A stretch of 64,000 nt of DNA from DQWO01 sp964478545 (GTDB lineage Bacteria; Desulfobacterota; Anaeroferrophillalia; Anaeroferrophillales; Anaeroferrophillaceae). The notes under the pieces were generated by a model. It was not told the origin of the DNA, searched no databases, and saw nothing but the letters and a program-made list of their open reading frames with translations. The DNA lies in the NCBI GenBank assembly GCA_964478545.1, contig CAYZIS010000001.1, forward strand, positions 124,001 through 188,000. Direction: 5' to 3'. This document shows, piece by piece, positions 16,213-24,914 of this stretch (positions within the stretch are counted from its first letter, which is position 1; each line of letters begins with the position of its first letter). Both the position numbers and the translations under genes were made by a program.

Positions 16213-17819
16213 ACCTCTGCTTTTTTCATCACCATATATTGTTGAGCAATTGAAAGAATATTATTTACCAACCAGTAAAGCACCAGGCCGGCAGGAAAAT
16301 TCAAAAACATGAAGGTGAAAATAATCGGCATGAACAACATCATTTTAGCCTGCATGGCATCGCCGGTAGTGGGGCTCATCTTTTGCTGCAACAACATGGT
16401 AATCCCCATCAAAATCGGGGTTACATAATAAGGATCTTTGGCCGCCAGATCCTGAATCCACCAGAAAAAAGGAGAATGCCTTAGTTCAATAGCAACCATC
16501 AGCCCACGATAAAGGCCGAAAAAGACTGGAATCTGCACCACGATAGGTAAGCAGCCACCAAAAGGATTAACTTTATGCGTCCGGTAAAGATCCATCATCT
16601 CTTTCTGCTGCCGGGCTTTGTCATCCTTAAACTTTTCCTTCATTTTGGCTACTTTTGGCTGCACCGCTTTCATCTTACTCATGGACTGGTAGCTCTTTTG
16701 TGACAACGGATAAAAAACCAGTTTGATCAGAATGGTCACCAAAATAATTGCCAAACCGTAATTATGCAGGTAGCCATTGAAGAACTTCAGCAGTTGGACC
16801 AGTGGTCGGGCAATTATCCCAAACCAGCCGAAATCAACAGATTTATCCAACTGCAGATTAAACTTTTTCAAATAATCAAATTCCTTCGGCCCAATAAAAA
16901 CCCTAAAATTGCCGGCCCCTTCCATTTTCATGCCGGTTTCAACAATAGTGGCTTTTGGTTTTTCAATCACACCTGCCACATTGCTAACTGTTGTTGGTTC
17001 CTGGGGCATGAGGGCCGCTAAAAAGTATTTACTGGTATACCCTATCCAGTTAATTGTGCCATCCAGCTCCATTTTTTTTATATTTTTCTGTTTTTTGGAC
17101 TGTTTAAAAAGCTTACCATCCAGGTAGGCCTGAGGGCCGCTATAAACATAAGATCTGTGTTTCTTGGCTGTGGGAAAAATTTCATGAGACCAGGTAAGGC
17201 TGGTCGAGGAAAGGGCAATGGCAACACCATTTAGATCCTGTAGTTCATAGGAAAGATCAAAATAATACTCTCCGGGATAAAAAACATATTTTTTTACCAG
17301 AATCATGCCACTTTCCAGTGGAGATTTGAGTTCCAGCTGCACCTGCTCATCATTGACCTTCAATAAATCAGAGCCCCTGGTGTCCGCTTTATAAACAAAA
17401 CGACGATCACTAAAAACCTGGCCCTCTATCGCTATTTTCCCTGACAAAGGTAAATAGGATGGCTCAACAACATTCACCATTTCCAGCAGGGGACTACCTG
17501 AAGCAATATCCTCCCGGTAGTTTTTCAGGGTAAATTTTTTCATTACCCCACCCACCGTATTAATCACACAAGTATACAAGGCCGAATCAATAGTGATATG
17601 CTTACCATTAGCCACCGGCTTTAACGCTGCCGCATTTTCATTTGACGGCGACGGTGATTGAGGTAAATCATCTTTATTCGTTGCCGCTACAGGACTACGA
17701 GAAGCTTTCTGGGCCACTGATGAAACGGGGGGAACTGGTTTACTGGGGGGGAAAATATATTGATAACCCAAGAGGACAACCAGAGACAGCGCAATGGCCA
17801 ACATGGTCCGTTTTTCCAT
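16209..17819 (-). CDS. yidC: Membrane protein insertase YidC
   Basis: Inserts and folds inner-membrane proteins with or without SecYEG. The 536-residue protein starts with the first transmembrane helix (MLAIALSLVVLLGYQYIF), then the large periplasmic beta-sandwich domain of Gram-negative YidC (about 60-330), then the conserved five-helix core with the cytoplasmic hairpin MKAVQPKVAKMKEKF and NPFGGCLPIVVQIPVFFGLY. The Gram-negative-type periplasmic domain supports a diderm host. It is downstream of rpmH, rnpA and yidD in the classical order. Confidence 0.96.
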   Translation of the reverse strand: MEKRTMLAIALSLVVLLGYQYIFPPSKPVPPVSSVAQKASRSPVAATNKDDLPQSPSPSNENAAALKPVANGKHITIDSALYTCVINTVGGVMKKFTLKNYREDIASGSPLLEMVNVVEPSYLPLSGKIAIEGQVFSDRRFVYKADTRGSDLLKVNDEQVQLELKSPLESGMILVKKYVFYPGEYYFDLSYELQDLNGVAIALSSTSLTWSHEIFPTAKKHRSYVYSGPQAYLDGKLFKQSKKQKNIKKMELDGTINWIGYTSKYFLAALMPQEPTTVSNVAGVIEKPKATIVETGMKMEGAGNFRVFIGPKEFDYLKKFNLQLDKSVDFGWFGIIARPLVQLLKFFNGYLHNYGLAIILVTILIKLVFYPLSQKSYQSMSKMKAVQPKVAKMKEKFKDDKARQQKEMMDLYRTHKVNPFGGCLPIVVQIPVFFGLYRGLMVAIELRHSPFFWWIQDLAAKDPYYVTPILMGITMLLQQKMSPTTGDAMQAKMMLFMPIIFTFMFLNFPAGLVLYWLVNNILSIAQQYMVMKKAEV

Positions 17820-17900
17820 ACTTGCTCCATGACCACTAGTGGGTCAGCTGAATTTATTACACTAAAGTCCGTCCAGAATAATCCTCCGAATCAGAGGATT

Positions 17901-18110
17901 TTATGCCGGATCACTACCACCAGGGAAAAAGGGATTACAACGCAGGATTCTTAAAACGGCTTTCATGGTACCCAGGATAATGCCATAGCGCCTAATGGCA
18001 TCCAAGGCATACTGAGAACAGGAAGGAACAAAACGACAAGAATGACCCATGTAGGGCGATATCAAGACCTGATAAATTTTTATTGGCAAACAATAAAGCC
18101 TTATCAACAT
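17901..18110 (-). CDS. yidD: Membrane protein insertion efficiency factor YidD
   Basis: Small 69-residue helper encoded between rnpA and yidC in most bacteria, thought to assist YidC-dependent insertion at the inner membrane. The family core YQVLISPYMGHSCRFVPSCS followed by YALDAIRRYG and RILRCNPFFPGG is complete. The start codon lies inside the end of rnpA (7-nt overlap), indicating coupled translation. Confidence 0.95.
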   Translation of the reverse strand: MLIRLYCLPIKIYQVLISPYMGHSCRFVPSCSQYALDAIRRYGIILGTMKAVLRILRCNPFFPGGSDPA

Positions 18111-18481
18111 GTTGATACTTTTTGCTTAAAATTCCCTGATTTTCTCATTCGTAGTAAAAGGGGATTTAATTCCCGGACAACATCATTCAAAGTATTCAAG
18201 GAACATCTTTTTTTTACCACAACGGAATAATCTACTCCCGGAAGAAAAACCGCTTTGTGCAACCGGAAAAACTCACGAAGCAAGCGTTTTATCCGGTTTC
18301 TCCTCACGGCATTACCAACCTTTTTACTGACGGTAATTCCAACGCGTGGGTGATCGGTTCGCCGATCCTTATAAAATATAATAAAACTAGTGCTGCTTTT
18401 TTTCCGACCCCTGGAGAAACATTCCAAAAAATCGGGCCGCTTAAGCATCCTTTCCTGCTGAGAAAAACCCTGTTTTTTCAT
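18104..18481 (-). CDS. rnpA: Ribonuclease P protein component
   Basis: Protein cofactor of RNase P for 5' maturation of tRNAs. The 125-residue sequence has the family centre VGITVSKKVGNAVRRNRIKR with its basic RNR signature, followed by LLREFFR. It begins 4 nt after the rpmH stop codon and overlaps yidD, forming the rpmH-rnpA-yidD-yidC unit. Confidence 0.96.
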   Translation of the reverse strand: MKKQGFSQQERMLKRPDFLECFSRGRKKSSTSFIIFYKDRRTDHPRVGITVSKKVGNAVRRNRIKRLLREFFRLHKAVFLPGVDYSVVVKKRCSLNTLNDVVRELNPLLLRMRKSGNFKQKVSTC

Positions 18482-18485
18482 AAAA

Positions 18486-18620
18486 CTATGGATTCAAGCG
18501 TTTTCTTCCCTTTTGTCTTCTCCTCTTCAAAATAAGCCTGCCTGCAGCAGTACTCATACGCCGGCGAAAACCATGAGTCCTCTTCTTCTTTAGGTTACTG
18601 GGCTGAAATGTTCTTTTCAT
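18486..18620 (-). CDS. rpmH: 50S ribosomal protein L34
   Basis: This 44-residue reading frame is complete from ATG to TAG. It begins MKRTFQPSNLKKKRTHGFR, includes RRRMSTAAGRLILKRRR and ends GRKRLNP, a textbook L34. It stands 4 nt upstream of rnpA. The N-terminal and basic pattern make the call certain although the gene is short. Confidence 0.97.
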   Translation of the reverse strand: MKRTFQPSNLKKKRTHGFRRRMSTAAGRLILKRRRQKGRKRLNP

Positions 18621-18744
18621 TTTTAGATTATGACCTTTCCTGACTTATCAACGTTCCGGGCACCCGGCTTGCAACACTACCTGCAAACAAAGGGCATAAA
18701 CAGAAAAAAAGAGTGCTTCAACTGCACTTCCTCACCTATACACT

Positions 18745-18820
18745 TGGTAGTCCCAACGGGACTCGAACCCGTGTCCCCGCCGTGAGAGGGCGATATCCTA
18801 GGCCACTAGACGATGGGACC
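18745..18820 (-). tRNA. tRNA-Glu (anticodon CTC)
   Basis: A complete cloverleaf can be folded: acceptor GGTCCCA with TGGGACT (first pair G-U), D arm GTCTAGTGGCCTAGGAT, anticodon loop CTCTCAC with anticodon CTC, T arm ACGGGTTCGAGTCCCGT and an encoded CCA end. The anticodon is read from the loop position. It follows tRNA-Gln after 5 nt. Confidence 0.93.
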
Positions 18821-18825
18821 AAAAA

Positions 18826-18899
18826 TGGCTGGGAGACCAGGATTCGAACCTGGGTTGACGGAGTCAGAGTCCGTAGTCTTGCCGCTAGACCATCCCCCA
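18826..18899 (-). tRNA. tRNA-Gln (anticodon CTG)
   Basis: Cloverleaf with acceptor TGGGGGA / TCTCCCA, D arm beginning GTCTAGCGGC, anticodon stem ACGGA/TCCGT around loop CTCTGAC giving anticodon CTG, T arm CCAGGTTCGAATCCTGG, discriminator G and encoded CCA. It probably shares a transcript with the adjacent tRNA-Glu. Confidence 0.93.
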
Positions 18900-18995
18900 G
18901 CATAAAAATGCGTCGGCGAAACTAACACCAATCGTTCTATTTGTCAATCACATATTCTTGCTTCTGGAATTCCGATATGAGGAAAAATGCAGCAG

Positions 18996-19232
18996 TGTCC
19001 GGTTAGAAAGTTGCATACTGTCAACCGGAGCTGATTTCATCGCTTTTTGGCGCTCGATTGCCTGCTTTTCCAGCGGCTCATTGCGCTAAAGTTGCCAAAC
19101 TCGCCCTTTAGGGCTCAAACATGGCAACCTTCACGCTCCTGTCGCCGGGAAAAGCAACGGTATCTCACGATGTCACTCTTGAAACAGCACCGGTTGCCGA
19201 CATTGAACACGAAGCAAAAAGCATGCCGGACA
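18996..19232 (+). repeat. MITE-like family B, copy 1
   Basis: A 237-bp element bounded by TGTCCGG and CCGGACA, with internal landmarks CAACCGGAGCTGATTTCA, GCTTTTTGGCGCTCGATTGC and GTCGCCGGGAAAAGCAACGG. A second nearly full copy lies near 30.1-30.3 kb and an end fragment near 24.8 kb. It fills the gyrB-tRNA spacer and encodes no credible protein. Confidence 0.75.
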
Positions 19233-19308
19233 GTACTGGGAAAAATGAGAAATTTCCCTATCTGAATTCCAGTATTGCTTTTTCTACAACACTATTTTTT
19301 TCTGCAGC

Positions 19309-21693
19309 TTACACATCCAGGTTGGAAACCAGCAGGGCATTTTCTTCGATAAAGTTGCGACGGGGAGGAATCTGATCTCCCATCAAAACGGTAAATATCT
19401 CATCCGCTGCAACATCATCTTCTACCTTAACCTGCAGGAGTTTTCGGCTTTCCGGATTCATAGTAGTTTCCCATAACTGATCCGGATTCATCTCTCCCAA
19501 GCCTTTGTAGCGCTGAATAGATGTCCCGGATTTTCCAATTTCCAGTATTTTCAGCAACAGAGACTCTTTTGTTCCTACTTCCTGAAGATCATTTTTATTC
19601 AGTAACATGAAGGGTGGATTTTCCAAGTGTTTTAAAGCTTCATTTAAGCGGACAAGGCTTTCATATTCAATCGATTTTATCAATCTCATATCTAGAGGAA
19701 AAACCCTTTTCTCCTGTTCATCCGCGACAATTAACTTGTTAACATTACTTTCTTCATCAAAAGAAAACTCTTTTATTTGCATCTTTTCTTCTATCAGACA
19801 CGCGGTAAAATTCTTTATTTTTTTTTCATCCTGCAGGTGTTCGCGAATGGTTATACCTTTTTTCATCAAGAGCTTGATAAATCGAGGTGTATAACCCTTT
19901 TTCACCAGCCTATCTATAAAATACTTGTAGGAAACCAGTTTCAAAAGCATCTGTACCAAGGCCTGGCCCCTGATTTCCCGGCCGGTGCTTTTTATAGTGA
20001 CAACCACATCCTTGGTATTATTTTTAATGATATATTCATTCAACTCCTTATCCGTACTAAGATACTCCGATGATTTTCCCTTACTGACACGATAGAGCGG
20101 CGGCTGGGCAATAAACAAGTGACCCTGTTCCACCAGGGAAGTCATTTGACGAAAAAAGAAGGTTAAAAGCAGGGTACGTATGTGAGAACCATCAACATCC
20201 GCATCAGTCATGATAATTATCCGGTTATAGCGTAATTTTTCCAGACTGAATTCATCCGCCCCAATACCAGTTCCAAGCGCGGCTATCAGGGTCTTAATTT
20301 CTTCACTGGCTAACATTTTATCAAAACGGGCTTTTTCTATATTTAAGATTTTCCCTTTTAAAGGTAAAATAGCCTGATTCTTCCGGTCCCTTCCCTGTTT
20401 TGCCGAACCGCCGGCTGAATCACCCTCAACAATGAATATTTCACAAAATTGGGCATCTTTTTCCTGACAATCAGCCAATTTTCCCGGCAACATGGATGAC
20501 TCAAGCAGGCCTTTTCTCCTGGTCAATTCACGCGCGTTACGGGCTGCTTCCCGCGCCCTGGCTGCATCAACAATTTTATGAATTATGCTATTGGCTATGG
20601 TTGGATTTTCCTCCAGAAAATTTCCCAGGCGTTCATTGATCAGGGATTCCACCTGTCCTTTTACTTCACTGTTCCCCAATTTAGTTTTTGTCTGACCTTC
20701 AAACTGGGGATCAGGAAGCTTAATGCTTATGACAGCTATCATACCTTCACGTATATCATCACCACTAATGTTGACTTTTTTCCCCTTCAATAGATTTTTA
20801 GCATTAATATAACTATTGATCGTCCTGGTAACCGCTCCCTTAAATCCCACCAGGTGACTGCCCCCTTCGTGGGTATTAATGTTATTGGCAAAGGTATACG
20901 TCTGCTCTTTATAACCATTATTATATTGTATCGCTACCTCAATCTCTACATCTTCCCGCTTTCCAGATATATAAATAGGCTGTTTATGCAAAGGTGATTT
21001 ATTTTTCCCAAGAAACTCCACAAAGGATATAATCCCCCCTTCATAAAGGAATTCTCGTTTTTTCCCCCCATTTCGCTCATCTTCCACCAGAATTTTTATT
21101 CCCGAATTCAGAAAAGCAAGTTCCCTGAGCCTTCGAGTAATGATATCAAAATTAAAACTCGTATGTTCAAAGATCTCTGGATCCGGCCTGCAACGGATGA
21201 GGGTACCGGTTCTTTTGGTTTTTCCAATAATAGTCAATTCACTTACTTTTTTTCCACGTTCATATCGTTGGCTGTAGACTTTCCCATTCCGACGTATTTC
21301 CAGCTCCAAAAACTCTGTTAAGGCGTTGACAACAGATACACCTACTCCGTGCAACCCTCCAGATACTTTATAGGCTGAATTATCAAACTTTCCCCCGGCA
21401 TGAAGCTTTGTCAGTACCAGTTCTACCGCAGTCAGACCTGTCTGGACATGGATATCTACGGGTATACCCCGACCATCATCCTCAACAGTTACAGAATCGT
21501 CCACATGAACCGTTACCGATATATTTTTACAATATCCAGCCAATGATTCATCAATACTGTTATCTACCAATTCATAAATTAAATGATGTAAACCAGCAAC
21601 ATCTGTGTTGCCAATATACATGGCTGGTCTTTTCCTTACCGCCTCCAGTCCTTCTAAAAGCTTAATTTCTTCAGCATTATATGTATTAGCCAT
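19309..21693 (-). CDS. gyrB: DNA gyrase subunit B
   Basis: ATPase subunit of gyrase that introduces negative supercoils. The protein has the GHKL ATPase domain (YELVDNSIDESLAGYC, EDDGRGIPV, GGLHGVGVSVVNAL), the transducer, the TOPRIM segment (FIVEGDSAGGSAKQGRDRK, DADVDGSHIRTLLLTFFFR) and the C-terminal QRYKGLGEMNPDQLWETTM. The second ATG is preferred because AAAGG lies six bases upstream, giving 794 residues; the first ATG is two codons earlier. The gene follows dnaN, the usual origin-proximal order, without recF between them. Confidence 0.97.
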   Translation of the reverse strand: MANTYNAEEIKLLEGLEAVRKRPAMYIGNTDVAGLHHLIYELVDNSIDESLAGYCKNISVTVHVDDSVTVEDDGRGIPVDIHVQTGLTAVELVLTKLHAGGKFDNSAYKVSGGLHGVGVSVVNALTEFLELEIRRNGKVYSQRYERGKKVSELTIIGKTKRTGTLIRCRPDPEIFEHTSFNFDIITRRLRELAFLNSGIKILVEDERNGGKKREFLYEGGIISFVEFLGKNKSPLHKQPIYISGKREDVEIEVAIQYNNGYKEQTYTFANNINTHEGGSHLVGFKGAVTRTINSYINAKNLLKGKKVNISGDDIREGMIAVISIKLPDPQFEGQTKTKLGNSEVKGQVESLINERLGNFLEENPTIANSIIHKIVDAARAREAARNARELTRRKGLLESSMLPGKLADCQEKDAQFCEIFIVEGDSAGGSAKQGRDRKNQAILPLKGKILNIEKARFDKMLASEEIKTLIAALGTGIGADEFSLEKLRYNRIIIMTDADVDGSHIRTLLLTFFFRQMTSLVEQGHLFIAQPPLYRVSKGKSSEYLSTDKELNEYIIKNNTKDVVVTIKSTGREIRGQALVQMLLKLVSYKYFIDRLVKKGYTPRFIKLLMKKGITIREHLQDEKKIKNFTACLIEEKMQIKEFSFDEESNVNKLIVADEQEKRVFPLDMRLIKSIEYESLVRLNEALKHLENPPFMLLNKNDLQEVGTKESLLLKILEIGKSGTSIQRYKGLGEMNPDQLWETTMNPESRKLLQVKVEDDVAADEIFTVLMGDQIPPRRNFIEENALLVSNLDV

Positions 21694-21801
21694 TGTCATC
21701 CTTTTAATTTATTTTTTACCGTATTTTCCCACTCCACAGATGAGCTCAGTAGTTTTAACGAAATGAGCTGATTAAAAATCCAGATAGTGTACTCACCTTA
21801 T

Positions 21802-22947
21802 TCAGCTCTTCATCGGCATCACTCCGTTAAGGTAATTATCATTCTCTCTCTCTTTAAATATACAGGGCTGCATACCCCCACTAACATAAAGATCTAGATC
21901 TTCCCCAGTTGAAACCTGGATGAAATCCAAGAGATAACTGATATTAAAAGAAACGATAAAAGGTTCACCGGTAAAAGAAATAATCATGTCTTCCTGTGCA
22001 TTCCCCATCTCCGGATTATTAATATTGATGGTTAATCTGTTTTCACTAAAACTCATGATAATCCCTTTATATTTATCATGAGCAAGAACATTCATTCGCT
22101 TTAGTATCTGCAGCAAGTTATCACGTTTCAACTTTATTTCGTGGGTAAAATTTTCTGGTATCATTTTGCGATAATCAGGAAAATTACCTTTTAGCATCCG
22201 TAAAATCATAATAAAGGTTTCCCCAATTACATAAACATCATTGCCGGTAAAACTTATTTTAAGTATTTCCTCATCCGAAAAAACATTTTTTATTTCCATC
22301 AGGCTTTTTCTGGAAAAAAGACGACTCTCTCCTAAATTTATATTACCATCAATTTTGGCAGTTTTAGCCACGGAAACCCTATGTCCATCGGTGGAAACAA
22401 AGGTTAATATATTGTTTTCCTGTCCTCCCTCATTTTCTTTTTCCCCATTTGCAGGATTAACTTCCACATAAATCCCTTCCAGATTGTAACGGGGATCTGA
22501 AATACGGGCAATGGAAAAAACCGTTCTTTCTATCAGTTTTTTCAATATTTCTGCTTTTATAGTAAAATAATCAGCCGGTGGATTAAAGTCGATAACAGGA
22601 AAATCCTCCCATTTTGCACTTAATATATGAAAAAAACTTTTATTTCCCTTGATAGTTATTAAATTATCTTCATCTTTTTTTTGTAAAATTACATTTTCAT
22701 CATCTAAACTTTTGATAATTTCAAATAATTTCTTTCCGTTGACACAAATAGTTCCAGCTTCTTTTATAGTAATTGGAAGAGTTGCTTTTGCACTGCAATC
22801 AGTATCATAAGCTGTAATAAAGGCCATATTATCTGCTGTTTCAATTAAAATATTATTTGAATATTGTAGTGCAGATGTTTTTTCCAAAATGTATTGAATT
22901 TTTTGTAAACTATTAACCAGATAAATTTTCTTTATTATTATTTCCAT
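21802..22947 (-). CDS. dnaN: DNA polymerase III beta sliding clamp
   Basis: Ring-shaped processivity factor. Its 381 residues form three clamp domains, with ERTVFSIARISDPRYNLEGI in the middle, the FVSTDGHRVSVA hallmark and VSTGEDLDLYVSGGMQP near the C terminus, where the protein ends VMPMKS. It is slightly longer than typical clamps because of a charged insert (NPANGEKENEGGQ) before the FVSTDGHR motif. Sequence composition is strongly AT-rich, like the flanking spacer. The position between dnaA and gyrB supports the call. Confidence 0.95.
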   Translation of the reverse strand: MEIIIKKIYLVNSLQKIQYILEKTSALQYSNNILIETADNMAFITAYDTDCSAKATLPITIKEAGTICVNGKKLFEIIKSLDDENVILQKKDEDNLITIKGNKSFFHILSAKWEDFPVIDFNPPADYFTIKAEILKKLIERTVFSIARISDPRYNLEGIYVEVNPANGEKENEGGQENNILTFVSTDGHRVSVAKTAKIDGNINLGESRLFSRKSLMEIKNVFSDEEILKISFTGNDVYVIGETFIMILRMLKGNFPDYRKMIPENFTHEIKLKRDNLLQILKRMNVLAHDKYKGIIMSFSENRLTININNPEMGNAQEDMIISFTGEPFIVSFNISYLLDFIQVSTGEDLDLYVSGGMQPCIFKERENDNYLNGVMPMKS

Positions 22948-23182
22948 AATATATTCCTTAAAACATTAAAAATAATAGAAGTAGTAATAGTAATTGTTAA
23001 TTTGTGAATAAACATTGTATCATATTGATTCGATTTAATTATTACTGTTTAATTTCTTGTTTATAAAAGCGAACTTATTTAAGAAAAATAAACAAATTTA
23101 TATCTCCATCAGATAATTTTACCTTACATCACACGAAATAAACAAGTTTTTTAAAAGATAATCAACAGGGTTGTAAACATAA
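22948..23182. other. AT-rich dnaA-dnaN spacer, candidate origin region
   Basis: The 235-nt gap is strikingly AT-rich and includes TGTGAATAA at 23003-23011, one mismatch from the consensus DnaA box TGTGGATAA, and weaker look-alikes such as TTGTTTATAA and TTGTAAACATAA. Many bacteria place oriC on one side of dnaA. No cluster of perfect boxes is seen, so this remains a candidate unwinding region only. Confidence 0.4.
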
Positions 23183-24529
23183 TTATTTTTTTAATTCGTT
23201 ACTTATTTTATTAATAATATCCTGAATGTTACTATCTTTAAGTAGGGTATTTTTTACTTTTTTCTCTGCATAAATGACTGTCGAATGATCTTTTCCACCA
23301 AATTTATCAGCAATATTAGGATAGGAACAGTGGGTCAACTGCCGAGCCAGATACATGGCTATTTGCCGTGGAATGACTATATTCCTGGTTTTTCTGCGTG
23401 ACCTTATATCAGATGTTCTAAGGTGATAATAATCTGCAGTTTTGGCAATAATTTCATCTACGGTTATTATTTTTTCATCCATTTTGATAATGTCTTTAAG
23501 AACTTTTTTTACAAAATCAATAGATATTTCCTGCTTATTTTCAAAAGAGGAAAAAGCAGCAATGCGCAATAATGCTCCTTCCAGGGTGCGAATATTTGAA
23601 GAAACATTTTCAGCCAGAAAAAAAGCAACCTCTGTACTGAGATCTAGATTTTCCTGGTTTGCTTTGGTTATTAAAATGGCGACCAGCGTTTCATTGTCGG
23701 GAGGTTGAATGTCTGCAATCAGACCCCATTCAAAACGGGTACGTAATCTATCTTCCAGTTTGGGAATATCCATTGGAAATTTATCACTGGTCAGCACAAT
23801 TTGTTTATGACTTTTATAGAGGGAGTTGAAAGTATGGAAAAATTCTTCCTGAGTACGTTCTTTGCCGGCAATGAATTGAATATCATCAATAAGCAAAACA
23901 TCCATTTGTCGGTATTTATTTCTGAATTTGGGCATTCTATCTTCTTTTATTGCCCCGATGAGATCATTGGTAAAATCCTCGGAAGTGACATAATGAGTTT
24001 TTAAACTGCGGTTGCATTGGTTAATATGGTTGCCTATTGCATGCAGAAGATGGGTTTTCCCCAGACCGGAACTACTGTAGATAAACAGGGGATTATAACT
24101 TGTGCCGGGCTGTTTGGCAACCGCCAGGGCCGCTGCGTGGGAAAATTCGTTGGAGGGCCCCACGACAAATTCAGAAAAAGTGTATTTGGGGTTAAAAGGT
24201 GAATCTTTGACCTGAACAGGGGAAGAAGATTCTGAAGCAGGTAAATCTTCTGGGTATTTATTATTTTGCTTCAAGTACGTGGGGGTTTTTTTGGCGACCG
24301 TATAGGAAACCGAGATATCCTTGGTGGAAACCTTACGAATGGCATCTTCAATCGCCGTGGGATAATTTTCGGCCAGCCAGTCTTTAAAGAAGCGATTCGG
24401 TACTTCCAGCGTCAGGACTGAATTCGCCATTTTCTTAATTTTTATCGGTTTAAACCAAGTCAGGTAATTATGTTCATTAACCTGTTCCTTGATATGGTCA
24501 AGGACTTGTGACCAAAAATGATTATGCAT
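23183..24529 (-). CDS. dnaA: Chromosomal replication initiator DnaA
   Basis: AAA+ ATPase that binds DnaA boxes and opens the origin. The 448-residue protein has domain I (about 1-85), a linker, the AAA+ core with GLGKTHLLHAIGNH Walker A and DVLLIDDIQFIAGKERTQEE Walker B, and the C-terminal domain IV with RQIAMYLARQLTHCSYP and the signature FGGKDHSTVIYAEKKV. It heads the dnaA-dnaN-gyrB run. The upstream spacer is occupied by repeat fragments rather than an obvious box cluster. Confidence 0.97.
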   Translation of the reverse strand: MHNHFWSQVLDHIKEQVNEHNYLTWFKPIKIKKMANSVLTLEVPNRFFKDWLAENYPTAIEDAIRKVSTKDISVSYTVAKKTPTYLKQNNKYPEDLPASESSSPVQVKDSPFNPKYTFSEFVVGPSNEFSHAAALAVAKQPGTSYNPLFIYSSSGLGKTHLLHAIGNHINQCNRSLKTHYVTSEDFTNDLIGAIKEDRMPKFRNKYRQMDVLLIDDIQFIAGKERTQEEFFHTFNSLYKSHKQIVLTSDKFPMDIPKLEDRLRTRFEWGLIADIQPPDNETLVAILITKANQENLDLSTEVAFFLAENVSSNIRTLEGALLRIAAFSSFENKQEISIDFVKKVLKDIIKMDEKIITVDEIIAKTADYYHLRTSDIRSRRKTRNIVIPRQIAMYLARQLTHCSYPNIADKFGGKDHSTVIYAEKKVKNTLLKDSNIQDIINKISNELKK

Positions 24530-24675
24530 GAGAAAAAAGACTTATTTTCAATATGTTAGAGAAATAATTAACTGAATCTCCAATGGTAGCAGATCAACAT
24601 TTTTTTGACAATAAATATTTTTTATTGTATTGGAAGAACCTTTGTTAAGAGAATTAAGAGTTGCAAGGAAATTTA

Positions 24676-24790
24676 CCAGGATGTTCCAGCATGGCTCTCG
24701 CTCATTCTCGCCGGCCGTCCATGGCCAGTTTCTGAGGCGTCCGCCGCGAATCACCATCATGGTGATTCATCTGGCGGCCAAAACCGTCTG
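24676..24790 (+). repeat. MITE family A core fragment upstream of dnaA
   Basis: It carries the family core from ACCAGGATGTTCCAGCATGG through CGAGGCGTCCGCCGCGAATC-like sequence (here TGAGGCGTCCGCCGCGAATC) to a GGTGATTCATCTGGCGGCC tail. Both terminal inverted repeats are missing. It runs directly into a reversed family B end. Confidence 0.75.
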
Positions 24791-24797
24791 CCTGTCG

Positions 24798-24868
24798 GCA
24801 ATCGAGCGCCAAAAAGCGCTGAAATCAACTCCGATTGACAGTATACAACTTTCTAACGGGACACTGCT
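24798..24868 (-). repeat. Family B end fragment joined to family A fragment
   Basis: Read in reverse, GTGTCCCGTTAGAAAGTTG, ACTGTCAATCGGAGTTGATT and GCGCTTTTTGGCGCTCGATT match the left third of family B copy 1. The junction with the family A fragment makes a chimeric repeat. The whole 24530-24914 spacer holds these fragments plus the AT-rich dnaA upstream region and no gene. Confidence 0.75.
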
Positions 24869-24914
24869 TGCTTATTATAATGGATTTATTTCAGGATGAT
24901 CGGGAATAAGACAG

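Noticed and set aside
19047..19375. Short plus-strand frames in the gyrB-tRNA spacer
   Set aside because: They are made of family B repeat sequence; the copy at 30.1 kb gives a different, non-homologous frame, so no protein is conserved.
10847..24529. parS site near parAB and dnaA
   Set aside because: No TGTTTCACGTGAAACA-like palindrome was spotted. The search was by eye, so a diverged site may have been missed.
24530..24914. Cobalamin riboswitch upstream of cbiB
   Set aside because: The spacer consists of MITE fragments and the dnaA upstream region; no B12-box-like sequence was seen.
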